From the NCBI GenBank assembly GCA_036676475.1, contig JAKFCU010000021.1, forward strand, positions 1-33,507: a DNA stretch of 33,507 nucleotides, in the 5' to 3' direction. The notes under the pieces were generated by a model. That model was not told the DNA's origin. It was given only the letters and a program-made list of their open reading frames with translations, and did not search any database. This document shows positions 26,534 to 33,507 of the stretch, piece by piece. Origin of the DNA: LC029 sp036676475 (GTDB taxonomy: Bacteria > Bacillota > Bacilli > Aneurinibacillales > RAOX-1). The translations under genes and the position numbers were made by a program. Position 1 is the stretch's first letter, and the number at the start of each line of letters is the position of its first letter.

Positions 26534-27757
26534 TTATTCGTATCGCAGGGCATCAATTGGCTTAATCTGTATGGCTTTCATAGCCGGGATCAATCCAAAA
26601 ACTAAGCCTAACAAGGCTGAAAACAACAGACAAGCAGAAACTAGTACAACAGGCATTTCTGCCGAGAGAACGGGGAAATAGGAATGAAGCAGCTGCAAAA
26701 AACCATATGTTGCCCCTAATCCTAAGACACAGCCTAGGATGCTGATATACGTGGCCTCGGATAAGAACTGCAGCAAAATATGCCAGGACTTCGCTCCCAA
26801 GGCTTTGCGAATTCCAATTTCTCGGGTTCGTTCTTTCACCGTTAGCAGCATGACATTCATAATTCCGATCCCGCCTACGAGAAAGGACACTCCTGTCATT
26901 CCAATGGTGATGGCAGTCACTAATGTCATGATGGTATCAATTAAGTGCAGGGCTTCATCCGGCTTCAGCAGGTTAAAATCTTTCGTTCCATGGTTCTTGA
27001 CGATGACCGAATTGATCTGTTTTTCCACTTGATCGATCTGTTCGGTTAAAGCGGATTTAAAAAAGATCATCGAAGCACTTTGCAGATTAGCCGTATGACT
27101 CACCACCATATAAGGAGCATAAACCCGTTCATCAAAATTAAAGCCTATCAGCTGTTTTTTTTGAAGAACTCCAATCACCATAAACTCAAGCCCCTTAATT
27201 TGGACCTTTTTACCGACGGCAGGCTGATCGCCGAACAGAATCTGTTTGGCTGCTTGTCCAAGTACCACCACTTGCGCTTCTTCTTGCTCATCCTTGGCGG
27301 TAAAAAACGTTCCCTCTGCCATCTCCAGTGTGAAAATAGCGGGAAGTTCCGCTGTTGTTCCGGTATAAATGATTTCTGCATGTTGTTTATCAGGCAACGA
27401 CATGGTTGTCACCGTTTCAATTTGTGGGGCTACCGCATCTACCCCCTTCACTTTTTCTTTCACTTTCTTCGCATCCTCATAGGTCAAGGTGCTAGAGACG
27501 GACGTAAAGGAGAGAAAACTCGATAAATCGGCTTCCATCGCCTGATTATTGAGCAGTTTGCCAGGGACAGCCACAATCTGCTGAACTCCTACCCCTTGAA
27601 TTTGTCCTACTAAACTATTTTTGAAATTATGCAGAACCGACAGGAGAAAAATAATTAATAGAGAACTGATCGCAATCCCCAATACCGCCAAAAGTGTGCG
27701 AACCGGATAACTCCATAATCCTCTCCATGCGACTGCAAACGTCCGAAAAACATTCAT
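26534..27757 (-). CDS. MacB/FtsX-type ABC transporter permease
   Basis: 407 residues from ATG 27757, whose ATGA overlaps the TGA of the ATPase gene; a longer frame to 27799 lies inside the ATPase gene and is not used. One N-terminal membrane segment (about 18-40), a large extracytoplasmic MacB_PCD-like domain (about 45-270), then three membrane segments of an FtsX domain with the usual GGIGIMNVMLLTVKERTREI and IGIRKALGAK motifs. Such type VII ABC systems do mechanotransmission, exporting peptides, toxins or lipoproteins or acting on surface partners, rather than classical import. Operon order is ATPase, permease, lipoprotein. Confidence 0.95.
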   Translation of the reverse strand: MNVFRTFAVAWRGLWSYPVRTLLAVLGIAISSLLIIFLLSVLHNFKNSLVGQIQGVGVQQIVAVPGKLLNNQAMEADLSSFLSFTSVSSTLTYEDAKKVKEKVKGVDAVAPQIETVTTMSLPDKQHAEIIYTGTTAELPAIFTLEMAEGTFFTAKDEQEEAQVVVLGQAAKQILFGDQPAVGKKVQIKGLEFMVIGVLQKKQLIGFNFDERVYAPYMVVSHTANLQSASMIFFKSALTEQIDQVEKQINSVIVKNHGTKDFNLLKPDEALHLIDTIMTLVTAITIGMTGVSFLVGGIGIMNVMLLTVKERTREIGIRKALGAKSWHILLQFLSEATYISILGCVLGLGATYGFLQLLHSYFPVLSAEMPVVLVSACLLFSALLGLVFGLIPAMKAIQIKPIDALRYE

Positions 27758-28449
27758 CCTGTTACTCCTACTTTCTGCAGGATTGCAAAATCGACCCATT
27801 CCCCATTTTTCATCGTTAGGGTACGATCCGCCAATTCTGCGATTTCCAAGTCATGGGTGACTAATAACATCGTTTTTCCCCGTTGATGAAGCTCTCCGAA
27901 AATCCCCAGGATCTCCATTTTAGATTGCTGATCGAGATTTCCCGTCGGCTCATCTGCCAGGAGAACATCCGGATCATTTACCATGGCTCGAGCAATCGCC
28001 ACTTTCTGCTTTTGGCCGCCAGACAGTTTGAAGATAGGTTCCTTGATTTTATGCAACATACCAACCTGCTCTAACGAATGACGAATTCTCTCTTCCCTTT
28101 CTCTCCTGCTAATAGATTGATAGAGAAGCGGAACCTCTACATTTTCTTTTACGGTTAACCGTGGAATCAGCATAAAGGATTGAAAAACAAAGCCAATCTT
28201 TTGATTTCGAAAAGTGGCTCGCTGACCACTGCTCATTTTCCGGACATTACTATCAGCGAAAAGATATTCCCCAGAAGTCACATCATCTAATAAACCAATA
28301 ATATTCAATAAGGTAGACTTCCCTGAACCCGAGGGTCCAATAATGGAAATAAACTCCCCCGCGGCAATCCGTAAGTCCACGGATTGAAGAATCTTGGTTG
28401 GGGTTCCTCCGTTGGTGACTACTTTCGTGATTTGGGATAATTGAATCAT
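27754..28449 (-). CDS. MacB/LolD-type ABC transporter ATP-binding protein
   Basis: 231 residues from ATG 28449, with AGGAAGG 6-7 nt upstream; a longer frame to 28536 lacks a ribosome binding site. Walker A GPSGSGKST (38-46), Q-loop FVFQSF, signature LSGGQKQKVAIARA, Walker B VLLADEPTG and switch His in VTHD are all present, so it should be an active ATPase. It drives the FtsX-type permease encoded directly downstream. Confidence 0.97.
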   Translation of the reverse strand: MIQLSQITKVVTNGGTPTKILQSVDLRIAAGEFISIIGPSGSGKSTLLNIIGLLDDVTSGEYLFADSNVRKMSSGQRATFRNQKIGFVFQSFMLIPRLTVKENVEVPLLYQSISRREREERIRHSLEQVGMLHKIKEPIFKLSGGQKQKVAIARAMVNDPDVLLADEPTGNLDQQSKMEILGIFGELHQRGKTMLLVTHDLEIAELADRTLTMKNGEWVDFAILQKVGVTG

Positions 28450-28561
28450 CGTGACCTTCCTATAACTATGTGAATTTTTGAGCCTTTTACGATTATACCA
28501 TTTATTTGGAAACATGGGGATTGGTTTAATATTCAAAGACCTTCATCAAATATACTTAATA

Positions 28562-28606
28562 ATGAATAAAAGGAGAATTCGATAATCGAACTCTCCTTTT
28601 ATTCAT
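28562..28606. repeat. 45-bp near-perfect palindrome upstream of the ABC operon
   Basis: A 21-bp arm (28562-28582) and its complement (28586-28606) with one mismatch and a 3-nt loop. It lies 113 bp upstream of the ATPase start and about 100 bp downstream of the fossil dockerin gene. On either strand CCTTTTATTCAT follows the tip, so it may act as a bidirectional terminator; a regulator site is the alternative. Confidence 0.6.
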
Positions 28607-28653
28607 GCCTTTTTAAGGTGATTCTAAGTTCATTTTGACTCACCCTTCTGGTC

Positions 28654-28682
28654 AGCCCCCTTTCTCAAGATGAAAGGGGGCT
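28654..28682 (+). terminator. Orphan GC-rich hairpin
   Basis: AGCCCCCTTT (28654-28663) and AAAGGGGGCT (28673-28682) form a perfect 10-bp stem with a 9-nt loop, followed on the plus strand by TTATTATT. No plus-strand gene feeds into it; it lies just beyond the fossil gene on the other strand. It may have served a gene that is now lost. Confidence 0.5.
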
Positions 28683-28703
28683 TTATTATTACCAATAAAG
28701 AAT

Positions 28704-28883
28704 CTATGGCCTATACGTCTGTCCATAATCATTGATAATTTGTTCCATACTTCTTGGAACCATTTTTACTCCTTTAACTAAATCATACAAGTCTACAATA
28801 TTATCGTTATTTTTATCTGGTGATGATGATTGCACTTGGTTAAAAATACCTGGATAGCTGCTAACATCCTCTTCCCGCGACGA
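28704..28883 (-). pseudogene. Fossil of a dockerin-like C-terminal tail
   Basis: Between an in-frame TAA (28886-28884) and a TAG (28706-28704), 59 codons encode an end reading SSSPDKNNDNIVDLYDLVK, GVKMVPRSMEQIINDYG and QTYRP. No start codon with a ribosome binding site and no upstream coding sequence are visible. The segment aligns directly with the end of the 1611-residue protein (DKNHDGIVDLFDWIKSIKME) and the 759-residue protein (VIDLFDIIHMAKTNP, then QQYGNNQ). The calcium loop has Asn in place of Gly. It is best read as the last exposed piece of a deleted member of the tail family. Confidence 0.7.
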
Positions 28884-29258
28884 TTATTCTTTATCTACAA
28901 TTCACCCTTCTAGTAAATTAATTTTTATTTATTGCTAAAAGATTTGATATAAAAAAATATATAACAAGTGATAGTTTTAATCGTATTGAACTCTCGTTAA
29001 TTTCATGTAAATTCGATATGAAAAATGTATATTTTTCCATATCTAGATGAAAGTCGAATTTTTTTTGACAGGGAAGTTGAGGCTGAAACTAAAACACGAG
29101 GAATTCAATGATTTTGTGTTCAAAGCAGTAGAGGAGGGATTACAATTGACCGTAACTCAGGCGAGTACCCGATTATTTGACTATCGGTTATTTACAAGAC
29201 TAGTGGGTCAGCCCTTTTGTTATGGCAGATACCGTTAGGATCGGAAAACTCGTCCAAA
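28884..29258. other. AT-rich stretch with no recognisable gene
   Basis: About 375 bases upstream of the fossil. The only frame of note is on the plus strand, 29047-29238 (63 codons), with no ribosome binding site at its ATG, although GAGGAGGG precedes an internal TTG at 29144. The product has no recognisable motif. I see no RNA structure apart from the adjoining terminator. Confidence 0.3.
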
Positions 29259-29298
29259 AAAACCCTTAGTCCTCTCAATTGATTGGACTAAGGGTTTT
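29259..29298 (-). terminator. Strong rho-independent terminator after the propeller-dockerin gene
   Basis: AAAACCCTTAGTCC and its exact complement form a 14-bp perfect stem with a 12-nt loop, followed on the minus strand by seven T. It begins 17 bp after the stop at 29315. Confidence 0.95.
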
Positions 29299-29314
29299 AC
29301 CCTGAATTTCTTCA

Positions 29315-32300
29315 TTATTTCTTCTTTAGCCATGCCATAATATCAAAAGCATCAATAACCCCATCCGCATTGAGATCCATCAGCCGATGAGATTCATCCC
29401 CTGCACTTCCATAGGATGCAAGCAATAAGGAAAAATCCTCCTCATCAATGATCCCATCCTGGTTTACGTCGCCATCCCGCAGCTCATTGATACGGATTAC
29501 TCTGAACCCATAGCCGGTATTCGTCTGATCGCTCTTCAGTCGAATCTTTACCGTATTGGTTGGAACGATAACGGTCTTTCCGGCCAATTGCCGGCCCGTA
29601 TACGGACTGCCCAGCAGTTCTTTCCCATTTCCGTCAATCACATAAATAAAATCGAAACTCTCCTCCACATGCGTATCAAGGGAGAAAGCGACTTCTAAAG
29701 GACCTTGGCTGTGGGGGAGTGTGTATGTCCACGTACGATCCATTCGATTGGAATATGGATGATCAGACTCTAGATATTGGGACAGCTGAAACTGAATGGT
29801 GTATATTTTGGTGGTCAGTCCGTCTCCGGCTGTGACCTTAATTTGGGTTTGTCCCGGCAAGGCATTTGCCGAGATGATTTCAACTGTTGCCCCTTTGCTT
29901 GCTACAGCTTGCACTGTAGGAATGTTGGCGGTCCCCAAAGGTAATGTCACTTGATAAGAAGTAACGTCCCTATGAAAGATAGGGGTTAGTACTCCCTGCG
30001 ATAATTGGATGCTACTAAGGGAATTGCCAACCATTACCTTGAGCACAGCGGATTTGTCCCGATAGTGCACTGTAATCAGAGCTGTACCCGGGTTTTTCGC
30101 TGTGACGATACCATTTGAATTCACCGCTGCAACGTCGGGTTGGGAAGATTCATAGCTAGCAGACGCAGCAATATCTTTCAGTGATCCATCTGAATACGCC
30201 GCACGTGCTGAAATGGTTCGAGTCTCTAATGCTTCCAGTGACCATTCACTCGAGTCAAGCTTGATTTCTTCCAGGATCAGGGGGATCAGAAAATGATCCT
30301 TAACGGAGTAGAGCGTTCCATGGCCGTCAAAAAATAACGCTTTAGCTTCGGAGAGGGAATAGGATTCCACTTTCTCGAAGGTTTCCAGATGATAAGTGCC
30401 ATTTTTGCCAGCAGCTATCCCGGATTTCTCGTCAACGGCGTATATGGTCTCGGGGAACCTGCCAATCACCTGGTTCAGGTCGTTCATGTCCAATGCATGA
30501 TGTTTATAGATTAACATCCCTTTATCTTCCAAAAGAAAGAGAGGAGAATCAAGCGGATCCCTGAGCATCTCAGGATATCCAATCTTGCTTTCGTCTGCCA
30601 ATGAAAATCCATTTTCCGCTACTTTGTATTTATAAACGTTAGATCCGGCCCATCCTGCGTCCCATCCGGATTGGAGCCAAGTGTAAAGACGAGTCTTGTC
30701 TTGGGTAAAGACAAGATCCCCTATATTTTGAAGGGCAGGGGAATAGCTAATTTTTTCGAATGTATCCGCATCAAACAACACGAGTTCGGGAGCCCAATTA
30801 TCCAATATGACATAGAGCTTGCCATCCTTTTGGTAAACATGACGATGCGTCTCCTCATACGAATAATCCGCCGCTTCAAACTTTAAGTTTCGCAGCACCC
30901 TATGACTGACTGCATCGACTTCCGTCACCAGATAGGCCGGATCCGCATTGACGACAAACAGTTTCTTCCCATCCTCCGACAAGCAGAAACCCGAAGGCTT
31001 GTAAGGGAGGGAGATGAACGAGAATTCTTTGGTTTGATAATGAATAGCATAGAGAGCATTGCTATCCTTATCGGCGATATAGATGACCGGTTGATCCGGA
31101 TGATGCATCGATGGTCCCGCTTTAAACGGATAGACGATCCTAGCGGTTTTCAGAACGGGGAACTCATCTGCAGAGCCCGCGATGGCTTGCCTGATGAGCT
31201 CTGCATCTTTCTCTGTGATTTGCTGATCGCCGTTGACATCCGCAACCATTTTTTGCAAATCAATTAAAGGAGCACTCCCTTGAAGAAATAGGGCAATCAG
31301 CTGAACATCATCCAGGGTCATTACTCCATCTCCGTTCACATCGCCGTAGCGGATCGGCCCATTCTCCAATTGATAGTTGACAAACACTTGGTATTCCTTG
31401 ACTGAATGGTCTTCCGCCATGATGGAATAGGTGACGGGCTTGCTGAAATTGTTTTTGGAAACCCCGCTTTCCTGGAGTCGGTCCCCTACTTTAACGACTG
31501 TATGAGGAGAGGCTTGAAACGTTGCAGTTAAATCCACGAGACCTGTCCCGAGGGGAACATAGACAAAAACCGTATTTCCATCAATCGTGCCCTCATATCC
31601 ATTTACAGTGAACGACTGCAAATCCTTCTGAGAACTTAAGACTGGATCTGCCGGAATCCATTCTATAAAACTTTTCTGGCCATCTTGAGAGATGGCGATG
31701 AGCTGATGAGCTTGAAGGAATAACCTTTTCACTTCACCTTGGGTGTAATAGGTACCACTAGGTTCGAAGCTGTTCGGGTCTGCAGCATAACGATAAACAT
31801 GAATTTTTTTCCCATTGACAGCAGTGAAAAACCTCTGATTTTCCAAGTCAAAGGCAATATCCGCAAATCCTTCCCTTAACTTCCCCGCATAGTTCATATC
31901 ATGAGCTCTCTCATCGCTGCTAGTAAAAATTGTTCCAATATCATGGAATATGTATTTGCCATCCGTCGATATTTTGATATGGGGAGACATCCCATAGTCG
32001 CCATGGTATGGAGAGTCATAACCGCCCGCAAATTTCCCATTTTCAATGAAAAAGGTTTCCATGTCACGAGGGAATACATCAGAATCGACAGCATAAATTC
32101 TATTCAAGACGGGATGCAATTCCACTGAACTCATCTGCCGTATGCTCGTTTGTCCGAGAGATTTCTTTGTCTTCACATCGTAACTCATCATGTAAGTCCA
32201 TTGGCCGGAACCAGAAGCAACATAGAGAATTCCATCACGGTCTACGAGAATATCATAAGGGTCCAGATTGATATCCAGTTGATCTTTTTTTTCGAAACGG

Positions 32301-32671
32301 GATGGATCGATAACAGCTATAGATCCCCGTTGATCCTCTTCCCACCAGTATGAACTGTGCTCGCCTTTCAGCAAACTAACATAGAGCTCATTATTCCCGA
32401 AGGCCAGGCTTTCCGGAGGGTCATCAAATGCCAAGGCACTCAATTTCCGGGTGATATAATTGAAGGCATAAACCTGTTTCTTTTCTTTACTAGTTATATA
32501 GAGGATCGGTTCTGAGGGATGGATCAAGGCATCTGTTACGGTAAAATCCAGAGCAAAAGCCTCTTCTAAAGCTTGAGCCGGCCGATGGGGAAATGAAACT
32601 ATGCTACCGATCATGAGAAACTGTAAGTAGAGCAACACTAATAAAGCTTTGAAATAAAATATCATTTTCAT
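29315..32671 (-). CDS. Secreted double beta-propeller protein with two dockerin domains, Ig-like and CUB-like domains
   Basis: 1118 residues from ATG 32671 (GGAAGTG 7 nt upstream); an in-frame ATG at 32701 lacks one. Signal peptide about 1-34. About 40-340 is an NHL/WD-like propeller with repeated LYVAS, RIYAVDSD and YIFHD blades. A short Ig-like domain (FTVNGYEGTIDG) follows, then an internal complete dockerin (DVNGDGVMTLDDVQLIALFL and DVNGDQQITEKDAELIRQAI, about residues 440-500). A second propeller (about 505-790) is followed by a BIG2-like domain (VAAVNSNGIVTAKNPGTALI), a cadherin-like beta-sandwich and a CUB-like domain (SFDFIYVIDGNG). The C-terminal dockerin has loops DVNQDGIIDEEDFSLLLASYG and DLNADGVIDAFDIMAWLKKK (split here only by wording). 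Dockerin calcium loops look intact. Substrate unknown; a surface-assembly component is inferred. Confidence 0.9.
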   Translation of the reverse strand: MKMIFYFKALLVLLYLQFLMIGSIVSFPHRPAQALEEAFALDFTVTDALIHPSEPILYITSKEKKQVYAFNYITRKLSALAFDDPPESLAFGNNELYVSLLKGEHSSYWWEEDQRGSIAVIDPSRFEKKDQLDINLDPYDILVDRDGILYVASGSGQWTYMMSYDVKTKKSLGQTSIRQMSSVELHPVLNRIYAVDSDVFPRDMETFFIENGKFAGGYDSPYHGDYGMSPHIKISTDGKYIFHDIGTIFTSSDERAHDMNYAGKLREGFADIAFDLENQRFFTAVNGKKIHVYRYAADPNSFEPSGTYYTQGEVKRLFLQAHQLIAISQDGQKSFIEWIPADPVLSSQKDLQSFTVNGYEGTIDGNTVFVYVPLGTGLVDLTATFQASPHTVVKVGDRLQESGVSKNNFSKPVTYSIMAEDHSVKEYQVFVNYQLENGPIRYGDVNGDGVMTLDDVQLIALFLQGSAPLIDLQKMVADVNGDQQITEKDAELIRQAIAGSADEFPVLKTARIVYPFKAGPSMHHPDQPVIYIADKDSNALYAIHYQTKEFSFISLPYKPSGFCLSEDGKKLFVVNADPAYLVTEVDAVSHRVLRNLKFEAADYSYEETHRHVYQKDGKLYVILDNWAPELVLFDADTFEKISYSPALQNIGDLVFTQDKTRLYTWLQSGWDAGWAGSNVYKYKVAENGFSLADESKIGYPEMLRDPLDSPLFLLEDKGMLIYKHHALDMNDLNQVIGRFPETIYAVDEKSGIAAGKNGTYHLETFEKVESYSLSEAKALFFDGHGTLYSVKDHFLIPLILEEIKLDSSEWSLEALETRTISARAAYSDGSLKDIAASASYESSQPDVAAVNSNGIVTAKNPGTALITVHYRDKSAVLKVMVGNSLSSIQLSQGVLTPIFHRDVTSYQVTLPLGTANIPTVQAVASKGATVEIISANALPGQTQIKVTAGDGLTTKIYTIQFQLSQYLESDHPYSNRMDRTWTYTLPHSQGPLEVAFSLDTHVEESFDFIYVIDGNGKELLGSPYTGRQLAGKTVIVPTNTVKIRLKSDQTNTGYGFRVIRINELRDGDVNQDGIIDEEDFSLLLASYGSAGDESHRLMDLNADGVIDAFDIMAWLKKK

Positions 32672-32817
32672 AAAATCACTTCCAAGAAAAGTTTTTGTCA
32701 TCCATTCTTTTAGAAGTCTTTGGACCGCCTTACCAGAATAAGAGAACAGGAAAATAGTACCATATCTTCACAACTATTCATACCAGAATCGATTGTTTTT
32801 TTTAAAAAATTATGGGC

Positions 32818-32931
32818 TCAATGGAAGTCTACCTTTTTATCTTTTGACAGCATAGTGACTACCACTAGAAAAATGGTTACTATCAGCATTCCAAATCCAA
32901 TTATCAGATTTAGTGCTTCGTATACGGTCAT
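32818..32931 (-). CDS. 37-residue putative holin-like toxin (type I toxin-antitoxin candidate)
   Basis: An ATG at 32931 preceded by AGGGGGTGAG encodes MTVYEALNLIIGFGMLIVTI, then a V-rich remainder of the membrane helix and SKDKKVDFH. The MTVYEAL start, one hydrophobic helix and a short charged tail match the Hol_Tox (putative holin-like toxin) family, related to the TxpA/BsrG group of small membrane toxins in Bacillales. These are usually silenced by an antisense RNA overlapping the 3' end. I see a TTGACA on the plus strand at about 32844 but no good -10, so the antitoxin is not established. It stands alone between the truncated epimerase-like gene and the propeller gene. Confidence 0.8.
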   Translation of the reverse strand: MTVYEALNLIIGFGMLIVTIFLVVVTMLSKDKKVDFH

Positions 32932-33224
32932 GATCTCACCCCCTTCCACCCTAAAGATGGTAAAGGAATGAGTCAACCGCCCTTGAGTGAGCTATTCAAT
33001 TGTACAATACTCTAATTATGCCACATTTATCTAAACTGGCAGTAGCCCTTTCTCAGCACATTTAATAGGGTTGAAAAACAGACCTTTTATTACTGAAAAA
33101 AAAAGAAGTCCACTGTGTAATATCCTCTAAACAGACTGATCGGTCGATCGGGGTATGACCCACTAGCGTTGCATTAAACGTAACATTGAAAAAAAACACC
33201 ATTAATAATACCTTTTTTGTAATA
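32932..33224. other. Intergenic region with one doubtful small frame
   Basis: Upstream of the toxin gene. A minus-strand frame 33241-33062 (59 codons) starts MKSNLDITKKVLLMVFFFNV and has one hydrophobic stretch. Its ATG is far from the AGGAG at about 33256, which instead fits an 8-codon ORF ending at 33225. Homopolymer runs make the frame unreliable. No family recognised. Confidence 0.25.
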
Positions 33225-33507
33225 TCAAGATTTGATTTCATGGACAGACATAAAAAAACTCCTATTGTAGAAGTGCGACCTTGTTAAAAAAGCACTAAAG
33301 TCCTCTCCATTAAGGTATAAGCTATGAATAGGAAGTCCTCCTTCAAACCCAAGGGTCGATTCATCGCTCCATTTGCTGTTATCCATGGTATAGGGAGAAC
33401 CTTGCGGGACGGGTGGATAAGTTATGTGTCGTTCCTTTACTAATGAAGATTGGGCTCCCCAATGAATTTGAAGTTGCAAGGGTTCATTGTTCGTCACCTT
33501 AGGCTTA
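33225..33507 (-). pseudogene. Truncated paralogue of the epimerase-like protein (enters from outside the window)
   Basis: The frame is open at the window edge and codes for a stretch aligned with about residues 125-195 of the protein at 1233-2894: KPKVTNNEPLQLQIHWG against RPKSTQTQPLIIQASIG, KERHITYPPVPQG against QERHIVYPPVPQG, and GGLPIHSLYLNGEDF against GGLPLHSLFLDGEDF. Homology ends right after GEDFSAF, followed by 21 unrelated codons and a stop. The catalytic toroid portion is therefore missing, at least in this frame; no remnant is seen downstream. It is a broken second copy; its 5' end is beyond the window. Confidence 0.8.

Noticed and set aside
29047..29238. 63-codon plus-strand frame as a gene or transposase remnant
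   Set aside because: No ribosome binding site at its ATG, no recognisable motif and no inverted repeats around it.
29200..33166. Shared CTAGTGGGTCA at 29200-29210 and (inverted) 33156-33166 as possible element ends
   Set aside because: An 11-base match is expected by chance many times in a 33-kb window, and no longer similarity flanks it.
1..33507. CRISPR array, tRNA, rRNA or prophage genes
   Set aside because: No short regularly spaced repeats, no tRNA-like cloverleaf or rRNA sequence and no integrase, terminase or capsid-like proteins were seen on either strand.

Overview
The window reads as chromosomal DNA from a Gram-positive, low-to-medium GC bacterium of the order Bacillales, most likely a Paenibacillaceae-like lineage. 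The basis is strong GGAGG ribosome binding sites, several TTG starts backed only by a Shine-Dalgarno, S-layer homology (SLH) proteins of the TRAE type, a secreted M4 thermolysin-like protease, a SpoIID/LytB protein and a 37-residue holin-like toxin. The genus is inference. Most of the window encodes exported, multi-domain surface proteins.

Left edge (1-2894, minus strand): a compact operon of an (alpha/alpha)-toroid D-glucuronyl C5-epimerase-like membrane protein, a decaprenyl-phosphate phosphoribosyltransferase-like UbiA enzyme and the start of a lysylphosphatidylglycerol-synthase/flippase-like membrane protein. A truncated relative of the epimerase-like gene lies at the right edge (33225-33507), so the surface-protein island sits between two copies of this gene.

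3005-9740 (minus): an SLH protein with an in-frame amber codon just after its signal peptide; a 1163-residue SLH protein with a cohesin-like N-terminal domain; and a 643-residue scaffoldin-like protein with two cohesin-like domains and a C-terminal type I dockerin. The last two appear to form one operon with a long leader and an extended -10 promoter. 10387-15222 (minus) encodes a 1611-residue protein with a LecA-like domain, SbsA-type Ig domains, six beta-solenoid repeats (mostly exactly 570 bp apart) and a dockerin-like tail. 15433-18747 (minus) encodes an M4 metalloprotease with pre-peptidase C-terminal domains and a dockerin.

18936-25666 (plus): a divergent three-gene operon of a SpoIID/LytB-SH3 protein, a DUF6273-like/alpha-beta hydrolase fusion and a 759-residue beta-solenoid protein with a degenerate dockerin-like tail. 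25866-28449 (minus): a MacB-type ABC transporter (ATPase and permease) with a coiled-coil lipoprotein. 28704-28883 is a fossil of another dockerin-like tail. 29315-32671 (minus) encodes a double beta-propeller protein with two dockerins. A small holin-like toxin gene precedes it.

The unifying picture is an inference from domain content. SLH proteins could hold cohesin-like modules at the cell wall, the scaffoldin-like protein could bridge, and protease, lectin/solenoid and propeller proteins carrying dockerin-type tails could be clients. That would be a cellulosome-like surface assembly with no recognisable glycoside hydrolase. The closely matched tails at five loci, one of them fossil, are the strongest sequence evidence that this is a set and not a chance neighbourhood.
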